A stretch of 64,000 nt of DNA, taken from positions 59,520 through 123,519 of the forward strand of contig NZ_CANLSL010000006.1 of NCBI RefSeq assembly GCF_947493735.1, written 5' to 3'. This stretch comes from an uncultured Acinetobacter sp. (GTDB taxonomy: Bacteria > Pseudomonadota > Gammaproteobacteria > Pseudomonadales > Moraxellaceae). This document shows, piece by piece, positions 18,532-27,222 of the stretch. A program made the position numbers and the translations under genes. The notes under the pieces were generated by a model. The model was not told the DNA's origin. It did no database searches and saw nothing but the letters and a program-made list of their open reading frames with translations. Position 1 is the first letter of the stretch. Every line of letters starts with the position of its first letter.

Positions 18532-19518
18532 ATGTTGAAAAGCCTGATGCGATGGATAGACAGCTGGTCTACACCCACAGCGCCCGACACACTGACGGCT
18601 GAAAACAGCAAAATTCAGTGGCTTCGTATTTTGCCCTTTATTCTGTTGCATCTGGCCTGTCTCGCCGTGTTCTGGGTCGGGGTGTCATGGTTTTCGCTGG
18701 GCTTTATGCTGGCGTTCTACCTGATCCGCATGTTTTCCATCACCGCTTTTTTTCATCGTTATTTGTCACATAAAACTTTTCAGACTTCGCGTCCGGTACA
18801 GTTCCTGTTTGTACTGATGGGTACCATGAGTGCGCAGCGTGGCCCGCTCTGGTGGGCGGCGCATCACCGTTATCACCATCGCTATACAGATACCTTGCAA
18901 GACCCGCATTCCTCCACGCATGGTTTTTGGTACAGCCACGTTGGCTGGTTTTTAAATGAATATAACTTTGCCACGCGAAAAGAAGTCATTAGAGATTGGC
19001 TAAAATATCCTGAACTGATCTGGCTGGACCGTTTTAGTTTAATTGTGGTGCTGCTGACCGCGGGAGGGATTTATGCGCTAGGGGAGTGGCTGGCCATGAC
19101 CTGGCCGCAACTTGGTACCTCTGGCCTGCAATTGCTGGTATGGGGATTTGTGGTCTCCACTGTGTTACTGCTCCATGCCACTTTGTGTATTAACTCACTG
19201 GCGCATCATTATGGCAGCCGGGATTTTGACACTGAAGATCACAGCCGCAACAACTTGTTTTTGTCCATCATTACCTTAGGCGAAGGCTGGCACAACAATC
19301 ACCATTATTATGCAGGCAGTACCCGGCAGGGTTTTTACTGGTGGCAGATTGATATGACCTATTACCTCCTAAAAATTATGTCTTGGCTCGGGATAGTTTG
19401 GGACTTAAAGCCCATTCCGGCACGGATTTATGAAGCCAGTAAAATTGCTCAGGCTCGAAAAAATAAAAAAGCTGGTACGGCAGGCACTACCACGATTCAT
19501 TCAAAGGAATCACCATGA
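18532..19518 (+). CDS. Membrane fatty acid (acyl-CoA) desaturase
   Basis: The 328-aa integral membrane protein carries the three histidine clusters of delta-9 desaturases: HRYLSH (about residue 80), HHRYHHR (about residue 115) and HNNHH (about residue 263). There are four membrane segments between them, and the WGFVVSTVLLLHATLCINSLAHHYG block is typical. It would introduce a double bond into saturated acyl chains using a di-iron centre. AGGA is seven bases before ATG. It is the first gene of a tight plus-strand operon that runs to 26020. Confidence 0.92.
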   Translation: MLKSLMRWIDSWSTPTAPDTLTAENSKIQWLRILPFILLHLACLAVFWVGVSWFSLGFMLAFYLIRMFSITAFFHRYLSHKTFQTSRPVQFLFVLMGTMSAQRGPLWWAAHHRYHHRYTDTLQDPHSSTHGFWYSHVGWFLNEYNFATRKEVIRDWLKYPELIWLDRFSLIVVLLTAGGIYALGEWLAMTWPQLGTSGLQLLVWGFVVSTVLLLHATLCINSLAHHYGSRDFDTEDHSRNNLFLSIITLGEGWHNNHHYYAGSTRQGFYWWQIDMTYYLLKIMSWLGIVWDLKPIPARIYEASKIAQARKNKKAGTAGTTTIHSKESP

Positions 19519-20798
19519 AAATTGCAATTATTGGTTCAGGTATTTCCGGTTTGTACGCTGCCTGGAAACTCAGCAAAGCGCATCAAGTTACAGTCTTTGA
19601 AAAGAATAACTACTTTGGTGGTCATACTGATACTCATCAGCTAAATATCGATGGTGAACAGGTTGCGGTAGACAGTGGCTTTATCGTGTTTAATGAGCAT
19701 AACTATCCGCTGTTCTGTGCAATGCTCAGAGAACTTGGGATTCAATCGCAAAGCAGTGACATGGGCTTTTCGGTGAATAATCAGGTCAGTGGCTTACAGT
19801 ACAATCCTTCAAAAAAATTCTCGCTGTTATTCCGACCGCAAAACTTCTTTAACGCTGATTTTCGCGTGATGTTGTCGGATCTGTTCCGTTTCTATGCGGC
19901 GAATAAAGATATTGATGTTGAACAGGTCGATGCACAGCTCAGTATAGATGAGTATCTGGATCGGCATGGCTATTCCGAAGCCTTTCGTCAGGAACATCTC
20001 TATCCGATGTGCGGGGCGCTATGGTCTTGTCCAGTAGAGCAAGCTGGACAGATTCCGTATAAATTTGTGGTGAGCTTTTTTCAGCACCATCGTATGTTGC
20101 AGTTGAAAGAGCGACCTTCGTGGCTTACGGTCAAGGGTGGATCGGCTCGCTACGTTCGTGCCATTCAGTCCCAATCGAATATGACTTTCCGCAAAACCGC
20201 TGTGCAGCTTGTTTCACGCAGTGCCAATGATGTGCTGGTTGAAACAACACAGGGCAGCGAACGTTTTGACTGGGTCGTGTTTGCCAGCCATGCTGATGAT
20301 AGTCTGAAATTACTGAAAGACCCTTCTGCTCAGGAGTGGGAAGTACTTGGCAAGTTTCGTTATCAGGATAACCATATGGTGGTGCATTCCGATACCTCTA
20401 TCATGCCCAAATCCAGACGCCAATGGGCCAGCTGGCATGTACATGTGACACCTAGTCGTGCAACCGAATCAACTCCATTACAGCATAGTGGCATGCATTA
20501 TGGTTTCAGTTACTGGATGAACCAGTTGCAAAACCTGAATTGTAAAACCCAAATCTTTGCCACACTCAATCCTAACTTTAACCTCGATCCGAAAAAAATA
20601 TGGGTAGAACGATATTACCGTCATCCAGTATTTGATGCTGCCGCAATTGAGGCACAACAACGTTGGGCTGAGGTTAATGGTCAGAACCGGACGTCATACT
20701 GTGGTGCCTACTGGGGCTGGGGCTTTCATGAAGATGGCGCACGTAGTGCTTCATGGGTTGTAAATCAGTTGCTGCAACACACTGAGCAAGCGGCTTAG
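19515..20798 (+). CDS. FAD/NAD(P)-binding amine-oxidase-like oxidoreductase
   Basis: The 427-aa flavoprotein starts with a dinucleotide-binding motif GSGISGLYAAWKLSKAHQVTV, then EKNNYFGGHTDTH. It belongs to the NAD(P)-binding amine-oxidase-like group found with DUF1365 and cyclopropane-synthase-like genes. It overlaps the desaturase gene by four bases (ATGA) and AAGGA precedes it, so the two are translationally coupled. In Rhodobacter and other proteobacteria such flavoproteins sit in singlet-oxygen or furan-fatty-acid loci. The exact reaction is not established from sequence. Confidence 0.9.
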   Translation: MKIAIIGSGISGLYAAWKLSKAHQVTVFEKNNYFGGHTDTHQLNIDGEQVAVDSGFIVFNEHNYPLFCAMLRELGIQSQSSDMGFSVNNQVSGLQYNPSKKFSLLFRPQNFFNADFRVMLSDLFRFYAANKDIDVEQVDAQLSIDEYLDRHGYSEAFRQEHLYPMCGALWSCPVEQAGQIPYKFVVSFFQHHRMLQLKERPSWLTVKGGSARYVRAIQSQSNMTFRKTAVQLVSRSANDVLVETTQGSERFDWVVFASHADDSLKLLKDPSAQEWEVLGKFRYQDNHMVVHSDTSIMPKSRRQWASWHVHVTPSRATESTPLQHSGMHYGFSYWMNQLQNLNCKTQIFATLNPNFNLDPKKIWVERYYRHPVFDAAAIEAQQRWAEVNGQNRTSYCGAYWGWGFHEDGARSASWVVNQLLQHTEQAA

Positions 20799-20804
20799 GA
20801 GCGC

Positions 20805-21596
20805 ATGATGCAGATGTATCCACTGGCGATTGCCTCTGCCGAAATTAGGCATCGCCGTTACCTGCCCAAAGCCCATGCTTTTGAGACCCAGCTAACCTAT
20901 CTATGGTTTGATCCGGATCAACTGGCAAATTTTACCCAAAAATCTTGGTTCTGGTCTTCTAGTCGCTGGAATTTCCTGACCCTAGATGAGCGCGATTTTC
21001 TGACTATGGAGTGTGGCTCGATTCGGCAGAAGATTGCACGCCTGCTGATCAAGCACGAAAACTATCATTTACCACATGCTGCATCTATTCGTGTACTGGC
21101 TTTACCACGCACACTGGGTTTTCGTTTTAATTCTGTGGTGTTTTATCTAGTCTTTAATGCCACCGATCAACTGATTTTTATACTGAGTGAAATCACCAAC
21201 ACACCGTGGAATGAACGACAGGCCTACATTCACGACTGCCGGAACAATGCAGACGAATATGCGCCGTACCAGAGTCACCAGTTTGACTTTAAAAAGGCCT
21301 TTCATGTGTCGCCGTTCATGCCGATGGGGCTGGATTATCGCTGGCGCTTCAGCTTTTCGGATCGGCAGAACGTGATTCATATGCAGCTGTTTGAGCAGGG
21401 AATCTTGCAATTCGATGCCACCCTGAAATTTTCCTTGCAGGCCATCACGCTTCCTTCACAACAGCATCGCTATGCTGTACTGAAAGTTCTTGAACCCTTC
21501 AGGATGGTCAGCGGAATTTATCTGCACGCCTTTCGTTTATGGAAAAAGAAAATTCCATTTTACCGACATCCTAAAAAAGAAAAAGGAAACACATAG
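20805..21596 (+). CDS. DUF1365 family protein
   Basis: A 263-aa protein with the DUF1365 features YPLAIASAEIRHRRYLPKAHAF near the N-terminus and LTLDERDFL, NSVVFYLVF and KAFHVSPFMPMGLDYRWRF in the middle. The family has no proven activity but is a constant partner of the FAD oxidoreductase before it and the methyltransferase after it. AGGAG lies before three clustered in-frame ATGs (20805, 20808, 20814), so the exact start is uncertain by a few codons. Two bases separate it from the next gene. Confidence 0.88.
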   Translation: MMQMYPLAIASAEIRHRRYLPKAHAFETQLTYLWFDPDQLANFTQKSWFWSSSRWNFLTLDERDFLTMECGSIRQKIARLLIKHENYHLPHAASIRVLALPRTLGFRFNSVVFYLVFNATDQLIFILSEITNTPWNERQAYIHDCRNNADEYAPYQSHQFDFKKAFHVSPFMPMGLDYRWRFSFSDRQNVIHMQLFEQGILQFDATLKFSLQAITLPSQQHRYAVLKVLEPFRMVSGIYLHAFRLWKKKIPFYRHPKKEKGNT

Positions 21597-21598
21597 CG

Positions 21599-22795
21599 AT
21601 GAAGACACTATTCATGGGAGAGCAAAGCACACTGCCGGTGGTACTTCGCCACCTGCTGAAATTACGCCATGGTCAGCTGATTTTTAAAGGCGTCTGGAAC
21701 GGGGCTGTCGGGGGAAATAGCGATTTACAGGCGGTGATACAGGTGCATGATGTCCGTCTGATGGATCTGCTGTTCCGTAATGGTGTACTGGGTGCTGCCG
21801 AAGGTTTTATCCGTGGCTACTGGAGCAGTGAAGATCTGGTCGATGTGATCCGCATTTTGGCACGTAACCGCGATGTGCTGGACCAGATGAATCAGAATGC
21901 AGTGGCCAAAGCCAGCCAGTTACTGTTAAAGGTCTGGTATAAATCGCGCAAGAATTCGATTGATGGTAGCCGCAAAAATATTGCCGAGCATTATGACCTG
22001 AGCAATGACTTTTTCAAGCTGTTCCTAGATTCCAGCATGATGTATTCCAGTGCGGTGTTTAAAGAGCCGGGCATGAGCCTGGAACAGGCTTCAGATTATA
22101 AAAAAGAGCTGATCTGCCAGAAACTGCAACTCAAACCGATGGACCATTTGGTTGAAATTGGCAGCGGCTGGGGAGGCTTTGCCATTTATGCGGCTCAGCA
22201 TTATGGCTGTAGGGTGACTACCATTACCATTTCCAAAGCTCAGTACGATGAAGCACTCGCCCGAGTTGCTGAAGCAGGGCTGTCTCATCGGGTGTCTGTA
22301 CAGCTTCAGGACTACCGTTTAATCGAGGGTAAATACGACAAATTGGTGTCCATTGAAATGATTGAAGCAGTTGGTGAGCAATATTTACCAACTTATTTCC
22401 GAAAATGCCGCGAGCTCCTCAAGCCGAATGGTCTGGCCTTGATACAGGCGATTACGATTGAAGATGCACGCTATATTAAAGCTTTAAATACGGTGGATTA
22501 CATTAAGCGTTATATTTTCCCCGGTAGTTTTATTCCATGTATCAGTGTGATGACGCAAACGGCTTCTGAGCAAAAACTTCGTCTCAAACATCTGGAAGAT
22601 ATTGGTCAAAGCTATGCACAAACCTTGAAGTGTTGGCGCCAGCGTTTCTTGCAGCAGCATGATCAGGTACTTGGGCTTGGCTTTGATGAGCGTTTTATCT
22701 GCATGTGGGATTTTTATCTGTGTTATTGCGAAGGTGGCTTCCACGAAGGCGTGATCAGTGATGTACATCTGCTGTTCGAAGCCAGTGCCTACTAA
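21599..22795 (+). CDS. Cyclopropane-fatty-acyl-phospholipid synthase-like methyltransferase
   Basis: The 398-aa S-adenosylmethionine enzyme has the CFA layout: an N-terminal lipid-binding domain (LMDLLFRNGVLGAAEGFIRGYW), then IAEHYDLSNDFFKLFLDSSMMYSSAVF, the SAM site LVEIGSGWGGFAIYAA, SIEMIEAVGEQY and a C-terminal YCEGGF motif. It should methylate an unsaturated acyl chain in phospholipids to give a cyclopropane or related branched/furan precursor. Together with the desaturase it suggests an oxidative-stress lipid pathway. A second, more divergent paralogue lies at 23609. Confidence 0.92.
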   Translation: MKTLFMGEQSTLPVVLRHLLKLRHGQLIFKGVWNGAVGGNSDLQAVIQVHDVRLMDLLFRNGVLGAAEGFIRGYWSSEDLVDVIRILARNRDVLDQMNQNAVAKASQLLLKVWYKSRKNSIDGSRKNIAEHYDLSNDFFKLFLDSSMMYSSAVFKEPGMSLEQASDYKKELICQKLQLKPMDHLVEIGSGWGGFAIYAAQHYGCRVTTITISKAQYDEALARVAEAGLSHRVSVQLQDYRLIEGKYDKLVSIEMIEAVGEQYLPTYFRKCRELLKPNGLALIQAITIEDARYIKALNTVDYIKRYIFPGSFIPCISVMTQTASEQKLRLKHLEDIGQSYAQTLKCWRQRFLQQHDQVLGLGFDERFICMWDFYLCYCEGGFHEGVISDVHLLFEASAY

Positions 22796-22820
22796 GCCAA
22801 GATAAAACAGGAGGGCCGAA

Positions 22821-23600
22821 ATGCTGCTGAATTTACTGATGCTGAATGTCTTTATCATGCTCTGTAGCTGGGTGTTGGTGACCTATAACCGCAGAGCAGG
22901 GCTGGTCGATGTTGCTTGGAGTTTCAGTATTGCCCTCAATGTGATTATTGCCGCTTGGGCGATTGACAGTGCACCGATGTTGGTTCGCTTATTTCTGGGA
23001 CTGGCAAGTGGGATCTGGTTTTCACGGCTGACTTGGCATCTGTTACGGCGCTATGCCAGTGAAACCCAAGAAGACACGCGTTATGCCAACATGCGCCGAG
23101 CGATGGGGGATTATCAGCATCTTGGTTTTCTGATGTTTTTTATATTTCAGGCAGGTTTGGCTCTACTGTTTTCTTACCCAATGCTGAAGCTGTTAAGTAT
23201 CTCGACCGAGCAATGGAATGACTGGACTTTGGTCACTGTGATTGTGGCGGGCATGATCATGCTATCCGCTTTGATAGGCGAAAGCACTGCCGATCAACAA
23301 CTTTACCGTTTTAAGCTAGATCCACAGAATCAAGGTAAAACCATGGATCAGGGTTTGTGGAAATATTCGCGCCATCCGAATTATTTTTTTGAATGGCTGC
23401 ATTGGTTTGCTTATCCAGTGCTCGGTCTGGCAGCAGGATGCTATGAATTATGGATTTATCCACTGCTGATGTGGCTGTTTCTGTACTACATCACGGGGAT
23501 TCCCTTTAGTGAACAACAGGCGCTGGCACATCGCGGCGACAACTATAAAGACTATCAACGACGAACTTCAATGTTTATTCCGTGGCCACCCAAACAGTAG
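22821..23600 (+). CDS. DUF1295 membrane protein (steroid 5-alpha-reductase-like fold)
   Basis: A 259-aa protein with about seven hydrophobic helices. It has RAGLVDVAWSFSI near the N-terminus, QDTRYANMRRAMGD-like cytoplasmic segment, and the C-terminal signature GLWKYSRHPNYFFEWLHWFAYP then YYITGIPFSEQQAL. The SRHPNYFFEW motif is the nucleotide/lipid site shared with the ICMT and steroid reductase superfamily. It probably reduces a lipid in the inner membrane. An excellent AGGAGG site lies six bases before ATG. It overlaps the frame of the following methyltransferase. Confidence 0.92.
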   Translation: MLLNLLMLNVFIMLCSWVLVTYNRRAGLVDVAWSFSIALNVIIAAWAIDSAPMLVRLFLGLASGIWFSRLTWHLLRRYASETQEDTRYANMRRAMGDYQHLGFLMFFIFQAGLALLFSYPMLKLLSISTEQWNDWTLVTVIVAGMIMLSALIGESTADQQLYRFKLDPQNQGKTMDQGLWKYSRHPNYFFEWLHWFAYPVLGLAAGCYELWIYPLLMWLFLYYITGIPFSEQQALAHRGDNYKDYQRRTSMFIPWPPKQ

Positions 23601-23608
23601 GTAAATAC

Positions 23609-24658
23609 ATGGACTTTGTGATTCAACAATCTTTAAAACTGGTCGAAAATGGCAAGCTGCCCGATTCGGTGATTCGCGCGGGCATTCGCAGCCTAAGCAA
23701 AAAACGTCTGGCACAAGAAGGACGCTTTGACCCGGCACTGGCAGCTCGGCGCTATATGGATGTGCTACATATGCTGAAAAATAGCGAGATTGCCATTGAG
23801 ACAGACAAAGCCAATGAGCAGCATTATGAACTGCCGACCGCATTTTTTCAGGCAGTACTCGGTAAGCGTTTGAAATATAGCGCGAGTCTATTTGAACATG
23901 CCGATACAACGCTAGACCAAGCCGAAGAAGCTGCTCTTGCATGCTATTGCCAGCGAGCACAACTGAAAGACGGGCAGGATATTTTGGAAATTGGCTGCGG
24001 TTGGGGTTCTTTAAGTCTATATATGGCCGAGCGTTATCCAAGGGCCCGTATTACAGTCGTGTCAAATTCTTCAACGCAGCGCGAGTATATTCAGGAACAA
24101 GCCCGTTTAAAAAAACTGGATAACCTGACGGTGATCACTTGTGATGTCAATGTGTTGCAACTTGAACCTGCCTCTTTTAATCGTGTGGTGTCAGTGGAGA
24201 TGTTTGAGCACGTGCGTAACTATCAAAAACTATTTGAAAATATCAGTATTTGGCTCAAACCAAATGGCTTATTGTGGTGTCATATTTTCTGTCATCGTTT
24301 CTTGCATTATCCTTTTGAAGTCAAAAATGAGTTTGACTGGATGTCGCAATATTTCTTTAGTGGTGGTTTGATGCCAGCAGCCTCAACTTTCCTACATTTT
24401 CAGCAGCATTTACAGCTAGAACAGCACTGGCAATGGGCGGGCACGCAGTATGAACGTACCGCAAATGCTTGGCTAGAAAATATGGATGCTAAACAGGCCG
24501 AGCTAAAGCCCTTATTTGAACAAACTTATGGCGCGGATGCCGCAATCTGGTGGCAACGCTGGCGGATTTTCTTTATGGCCTGTGCCGAGCTGTTCGGTTA
24601 TGAGCATGGACGCGAGTGGGTGATCGGTCACTTTCTGTTTAAAAAGAAAACCGTATAA
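23609..24658 (+). CDS. Second CFA-synthase-like SAM methyltransferase
   Basis: About 349 aa. The SAM site ILEIGCGWGSLSLYMAERYP, the unsaturated-lipid motif YELPTAFFQAVLGKRLKYSASLF, and SVEMFEHVRNYQ align with the CFA/mycolic-acid methyltransferase family, and C-terminal FMACAELFGYEHGREW is typical of this subgroup. It lacks the long N-terminal lipid domain of the first methyltransferase. The start at 23609 is preferred (AGTAGG before it); the open frame begins at GTG 23582 inside DUF1295. It may act on a different position of the same lipid. Confidence 0.9.
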   Translation: MDFVIQQSLKLVENGKLPDSVIRAGIRSLSKKRLAQEGRFDPALAARRYMDVLHMLKNSEIAIETDKANEQHYELPTAFFQAVLGKRLKYSASLFEHADTTLDQAEEAALACYCQRAQLKDGQDILEIGCGWGSLSLYMAERYPRARITVVSNSSTQREYIQEQARLKKLDNLTVITCDVNVLQLEPASFNRVVSVEMFEHVRNYQKLFENISIWLKPNGLLWCHIFCHRFLHYPFEVKNEFDWMSQYFFSGGLMPAASTFLHFQQHLQLEQHWQWAGTQYERTANAWLENMDAKQAELKPLFEQTYGADAAIWWQRWRIFFMACAELFGYEHGREWVIGHFLFKKKTV

Positions 24659-24697
24659 TTGAATGGCGAATCGGATGGGGTAGCGGGGAATGCACCA

Positions 24698-26020
24698 ATG
24701 TTAAAGCTGTTCAGGGACAAACACGATCATCCTCTGGGTGAGGTGTTTAACCGCTATTACTGGCTGCAAATCGGATTCATTGCCTTGTCTGTGGTGATTG
24801 GGATTGGCTTCAGTGCCTGGGTAATTAAAGGTTCTTTGCTCAGAACGGCGCTAGAACAGGAAATGTCTCACTACTGGCAACGATTAGAACGTAATCCTGC
24901 CGCAGAATTGCCCGACACCAAAAATCTGTATGGTTACCGCTGGAACACTGTGCCACCACCCCAATTTAAGACTATGCAGCTTGAGCAAGGAGTGAATCGG
25001 CATTTTGTCGATGGCAAGGAGCGCATGACTGTCTATGGTGAAAAAGACGGACAGCATGTCCTGTTGGTGTTTGGCGAAAGCAACGTCAACAAGCTGGTGT
25101 GGCTGTTTGGTCTGGCACCGCTGATGGTCAGCCTGTTTGTGCTATATAGTGTGCTGTGGTGGTGGAACCGTCGGGCCCGGCGCTATTTTTCCCCGATTAC
25201 CCGTCTGGCCAATGCGCTGGAATATATCGACTGGGAACATCAGAAAAATCAGGCTTCGCCTTTTCAGGACATCCGCACCGACTCCAATCTGGAAGCTGAA
25301 TACCTCAAACAGGCACTGGAAAAATATCATCAGGTATTAAGCGAATTTATTCAGCGTGAGCGTGAATTTACCGGAGATGTCAGCCATGAGCTACGCACGC
25401 CACTGACCATTTTAAAAGGCAATGTGCAGCTGTGTCAGGCACGCTATGGCGACAACAAGTCCTTTACCCGCCTGCATAACACCATTGAAGACATGCAGCT
25501 GCTGGTCGATACCTTGCTGGCCATTGCCCGCAATACCACCAACACTTTAACTGCTGAACCGACCATGCTTTCAGAATGTCTGGACAATCTGGTGCAGGAT
25601 CTGGAGAATGTCAGTCATAACAAAGGCATGCAGATAGACCTGCAAAAAGACCTCGATGAACAGCCGCGTAAACTTTATCCATCCATGACCAAAATGGTGT
25701 TTGGCAATATTCTGCGCAATGCGCTGAACTATTCACAGGGCACAGAAATTGATGTGATTCTGGAAAAAAATAAAGTGCTGATTGCTGACAATGGGGTCGG
25801 CATGCCTTTACCGAATAACTCAAAGGTGCAGGAACTGTCTGGCCAGCAGCTACAACTGGAAATCAAAGGGCATGGCATTGGATTGCAATTGGTGCAAAAG
25901 CTATGCAAACAGCTAGGTTGGCGTGTGGAGCTGTTTGACAGGCAATATTATCTTAGCACTCATCAGAATGTTGACTTAGCAATCACCACTGGACTGATTG
26001 TTGTTGTGTACCTAAATTAG
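24698..26020 (+). CDS. Membrane sensor histidine kinase
   Basis: A two-component sensor of about 440 aa with a membrane helix near residues 20-42, an ~90-aa periplasmic part, a second helix near 135-155, a linker, then the H-box FTGDVSHELRTPLTIL (phospho-His about residue 230), an N-box with NILRNALNYS, the G1 box DNGVGMP and G2 GHGIGLQLVQKL. It is the last gene of the lipid operon and overlaps by four bases the convergent response regulator. The first in-frame codon is TTG at 24659; ATG at 24698 follows a GGGG site and is preferred. Confidence 0.9.
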   Translation: MLKLFRDKHDHPLGEVFNRYYWLQIGFIALSVVIGIGFSAWVIKGSLLRTALEQEMSHYWQRLERNPAAELPDTKNLYGYRWNTVPPPQFKTMQLEQGVNRHFVDGKERMTVYGEKDGQHVLLVFGESNVNKLVWLFGLAPLMVSLFVLYSVLWWWNRRARRYFSPITRLANALEYIDWEHQKNQASPFQDIRTDSNLEAEYLKQALEKYHQVLSEFIQREREFTGDVSHELRTPLTILKGNVQLCQARYGDNKSFTRLHNTIEDMQLLVDTLLAIARNTTNTLTAEPTMLSECLDNLVQDLENVSHNKGMQIDLQKDLDEQPRKLYPSMTKMVFGNILRNALNYSQGTEIDVILEKNKVLIADNGVGMPLPNNSKVQELSGQQLQLEIKGHGIGLQLVQKLCKQLGWRVELFDRQYYLSTHQNVDLAITTGLIVVVYLN

Positions 26021-26709
26021 GCTTCATCTTCGAAAGTAATCTTTAACCCAATCCCAGATATGGTGTGAATCAGCTTTTGTTCAAAGGGTTTATCGACCAT
26101 TTTGCGTAAATTATAGATATGACTGCGCAGAGCATCACTTTCTGGCTCTTCGTCACCCCAAAGCTGCATCATAATTTCCTGTTTGGTCAGTACTTTAGGA
26201 GAATGACGCATCAATAGCTTCAAAAGTTTAAACTGAATCGGAGGCAATTCAATGTTCTGCCCAGCTCGAGTTAGCTGCTGTGTTGCTGGGTCCAAAATTA
26301 GGTCATGAATTTGCAGACGACTGCTAGATACTTCACCCAGAGAACGTTTGATCAGAGCCTTGACCCGAACCACCAGCTCGTTAAAGTCAAAAGGCTTGAC
26401 CAGATAATCATCCGTGCCGGAATTGAAGCCTTTGAGTTTATCATCCAAGGTATCCCGAGCGGTAAGCATTAAGACAGGTAAGTCCAACCCCTCTTCATTG
26501 CGTAACCACTCGCACAATTCATAACCAGAACCATCAGGCAAATTAATGTCTAGTAGCAAGATATGGTAGCGTTGCTGTTTCAGTAATTGTCTAGCAGCAC
26601 TCAGATTGCGGGCATGATCGACCACAAAGCCATGTTCTTCCAGAAACTCGCATAGAGTAGAGGCCAGTTCATAATGGTCTTCAACCATCAGGATAAAATG
26701 TTTCGACAT
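26017..26709 (-). CDS. OmpR/PhoB-family response regulator
   Basis: The 230-aa regulator has the receiver domain MVEDHYELASTLCEFLEE with phospho-Asp 54 (LLLDINLPDGSGYE), Thr in MLTARD and KPFDFNELVVRV, then a winged-helix DNA-binding domain (LTKQEIMMQLWG, SHIYNLRKMVD, IHTISGIGLKI). It faces the histidine kinase tail to tail with a four-base overlap of stop codons, so it is transcribed separately from its probable partner. The genes upstream on its strand are the chalcone-isomerase-like remnant and the NTF2-like lipoprotein. Confidence 0.94.
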   Translation of the reverse strand: MSKHFILMVEDHYELASTLCEFLEEHGFVVDHARNLSAARQLLKQQRYHILLLDINLPDGSGYELCEWLRNEEGLDLPVLMLTARDTLDDKLKGFNSGTDDYLVKPFDFNELVVRVKALIKRSLGEVSSSRLQIHDLILDPATQQLTRAGQNIELPPIQFKLLKLLMRHSPKVLTKQEIMMQLWGDEEPESDALRSHIYNLRKMVDKPFEQKLIHTISGIGLKITFEDEA

Positions 26710-26720
26710 AGCGGCAGATA

Positions 26721-27222
26721 CTAATTTAATAATTGCTGTTTTAATTTAGCACTAAATGGCTGGGGACCCAGCCATATATTAAAATATTGTTGTGCCAGAG
26801 GATGTTTAAGCTGCCCTAAACTTTGCTGGTTCAAGGATAAGCTCAGGGTCTGTGTAGCATGGTTGTATTTTAAACGGTACAGGTCGCCTGATCTGACCGG
26901 ACGATACAAATCGGTGATAGGGTTGAATAGAGCATGTATTTTTGCGTCTTTAACATTACGTTTCAGTAAATGTGTGGCCGCACGCTTAAATGCCCATTGC
27001 GGAATATTCTGTGTATAGGAAAAGTCCATCTGTATATTTTGTTTTTCCCAGGACTGGCTACAGTTTTGTGCAAAATAACTGGCCATACCGACCTGATTTT
27101 TTACCCACCATCAGCGGACCATTACCGCATTGATTCAGGCTTTGTGCCTGTGCCCATGGACAGAAGCTACATCCCATCACTAACGCCGTGCTGATCGCTA
27201 TTTTTTGAAAGGCAGTAGCCAT
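26721..27222 (-). pseudogene. Chalcone-isomerase-like protein, one-base frameshift
   Basis: The 3' part (121 codons from 27086) lacks a proper start. In the other frame an upstream ATG at 27222 begins a signal peptide-like MATAFQKIAISTALVMG that runs into the A6 run at about 27105. Removing one A joins the frames into KNQVGMASYFAQNCSQSW. The C-terminal WAFKRAATHLLKRN and FNIWLGPQPFSAKLKQQLL pattern resembles bacterial chalcone-isomerase-family proteins. The start overlaps the end of the lipoprotein gene. It could be a real lesion, a slippage site, or a sequencing error in the homopolymer. Confidence 0.65.
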
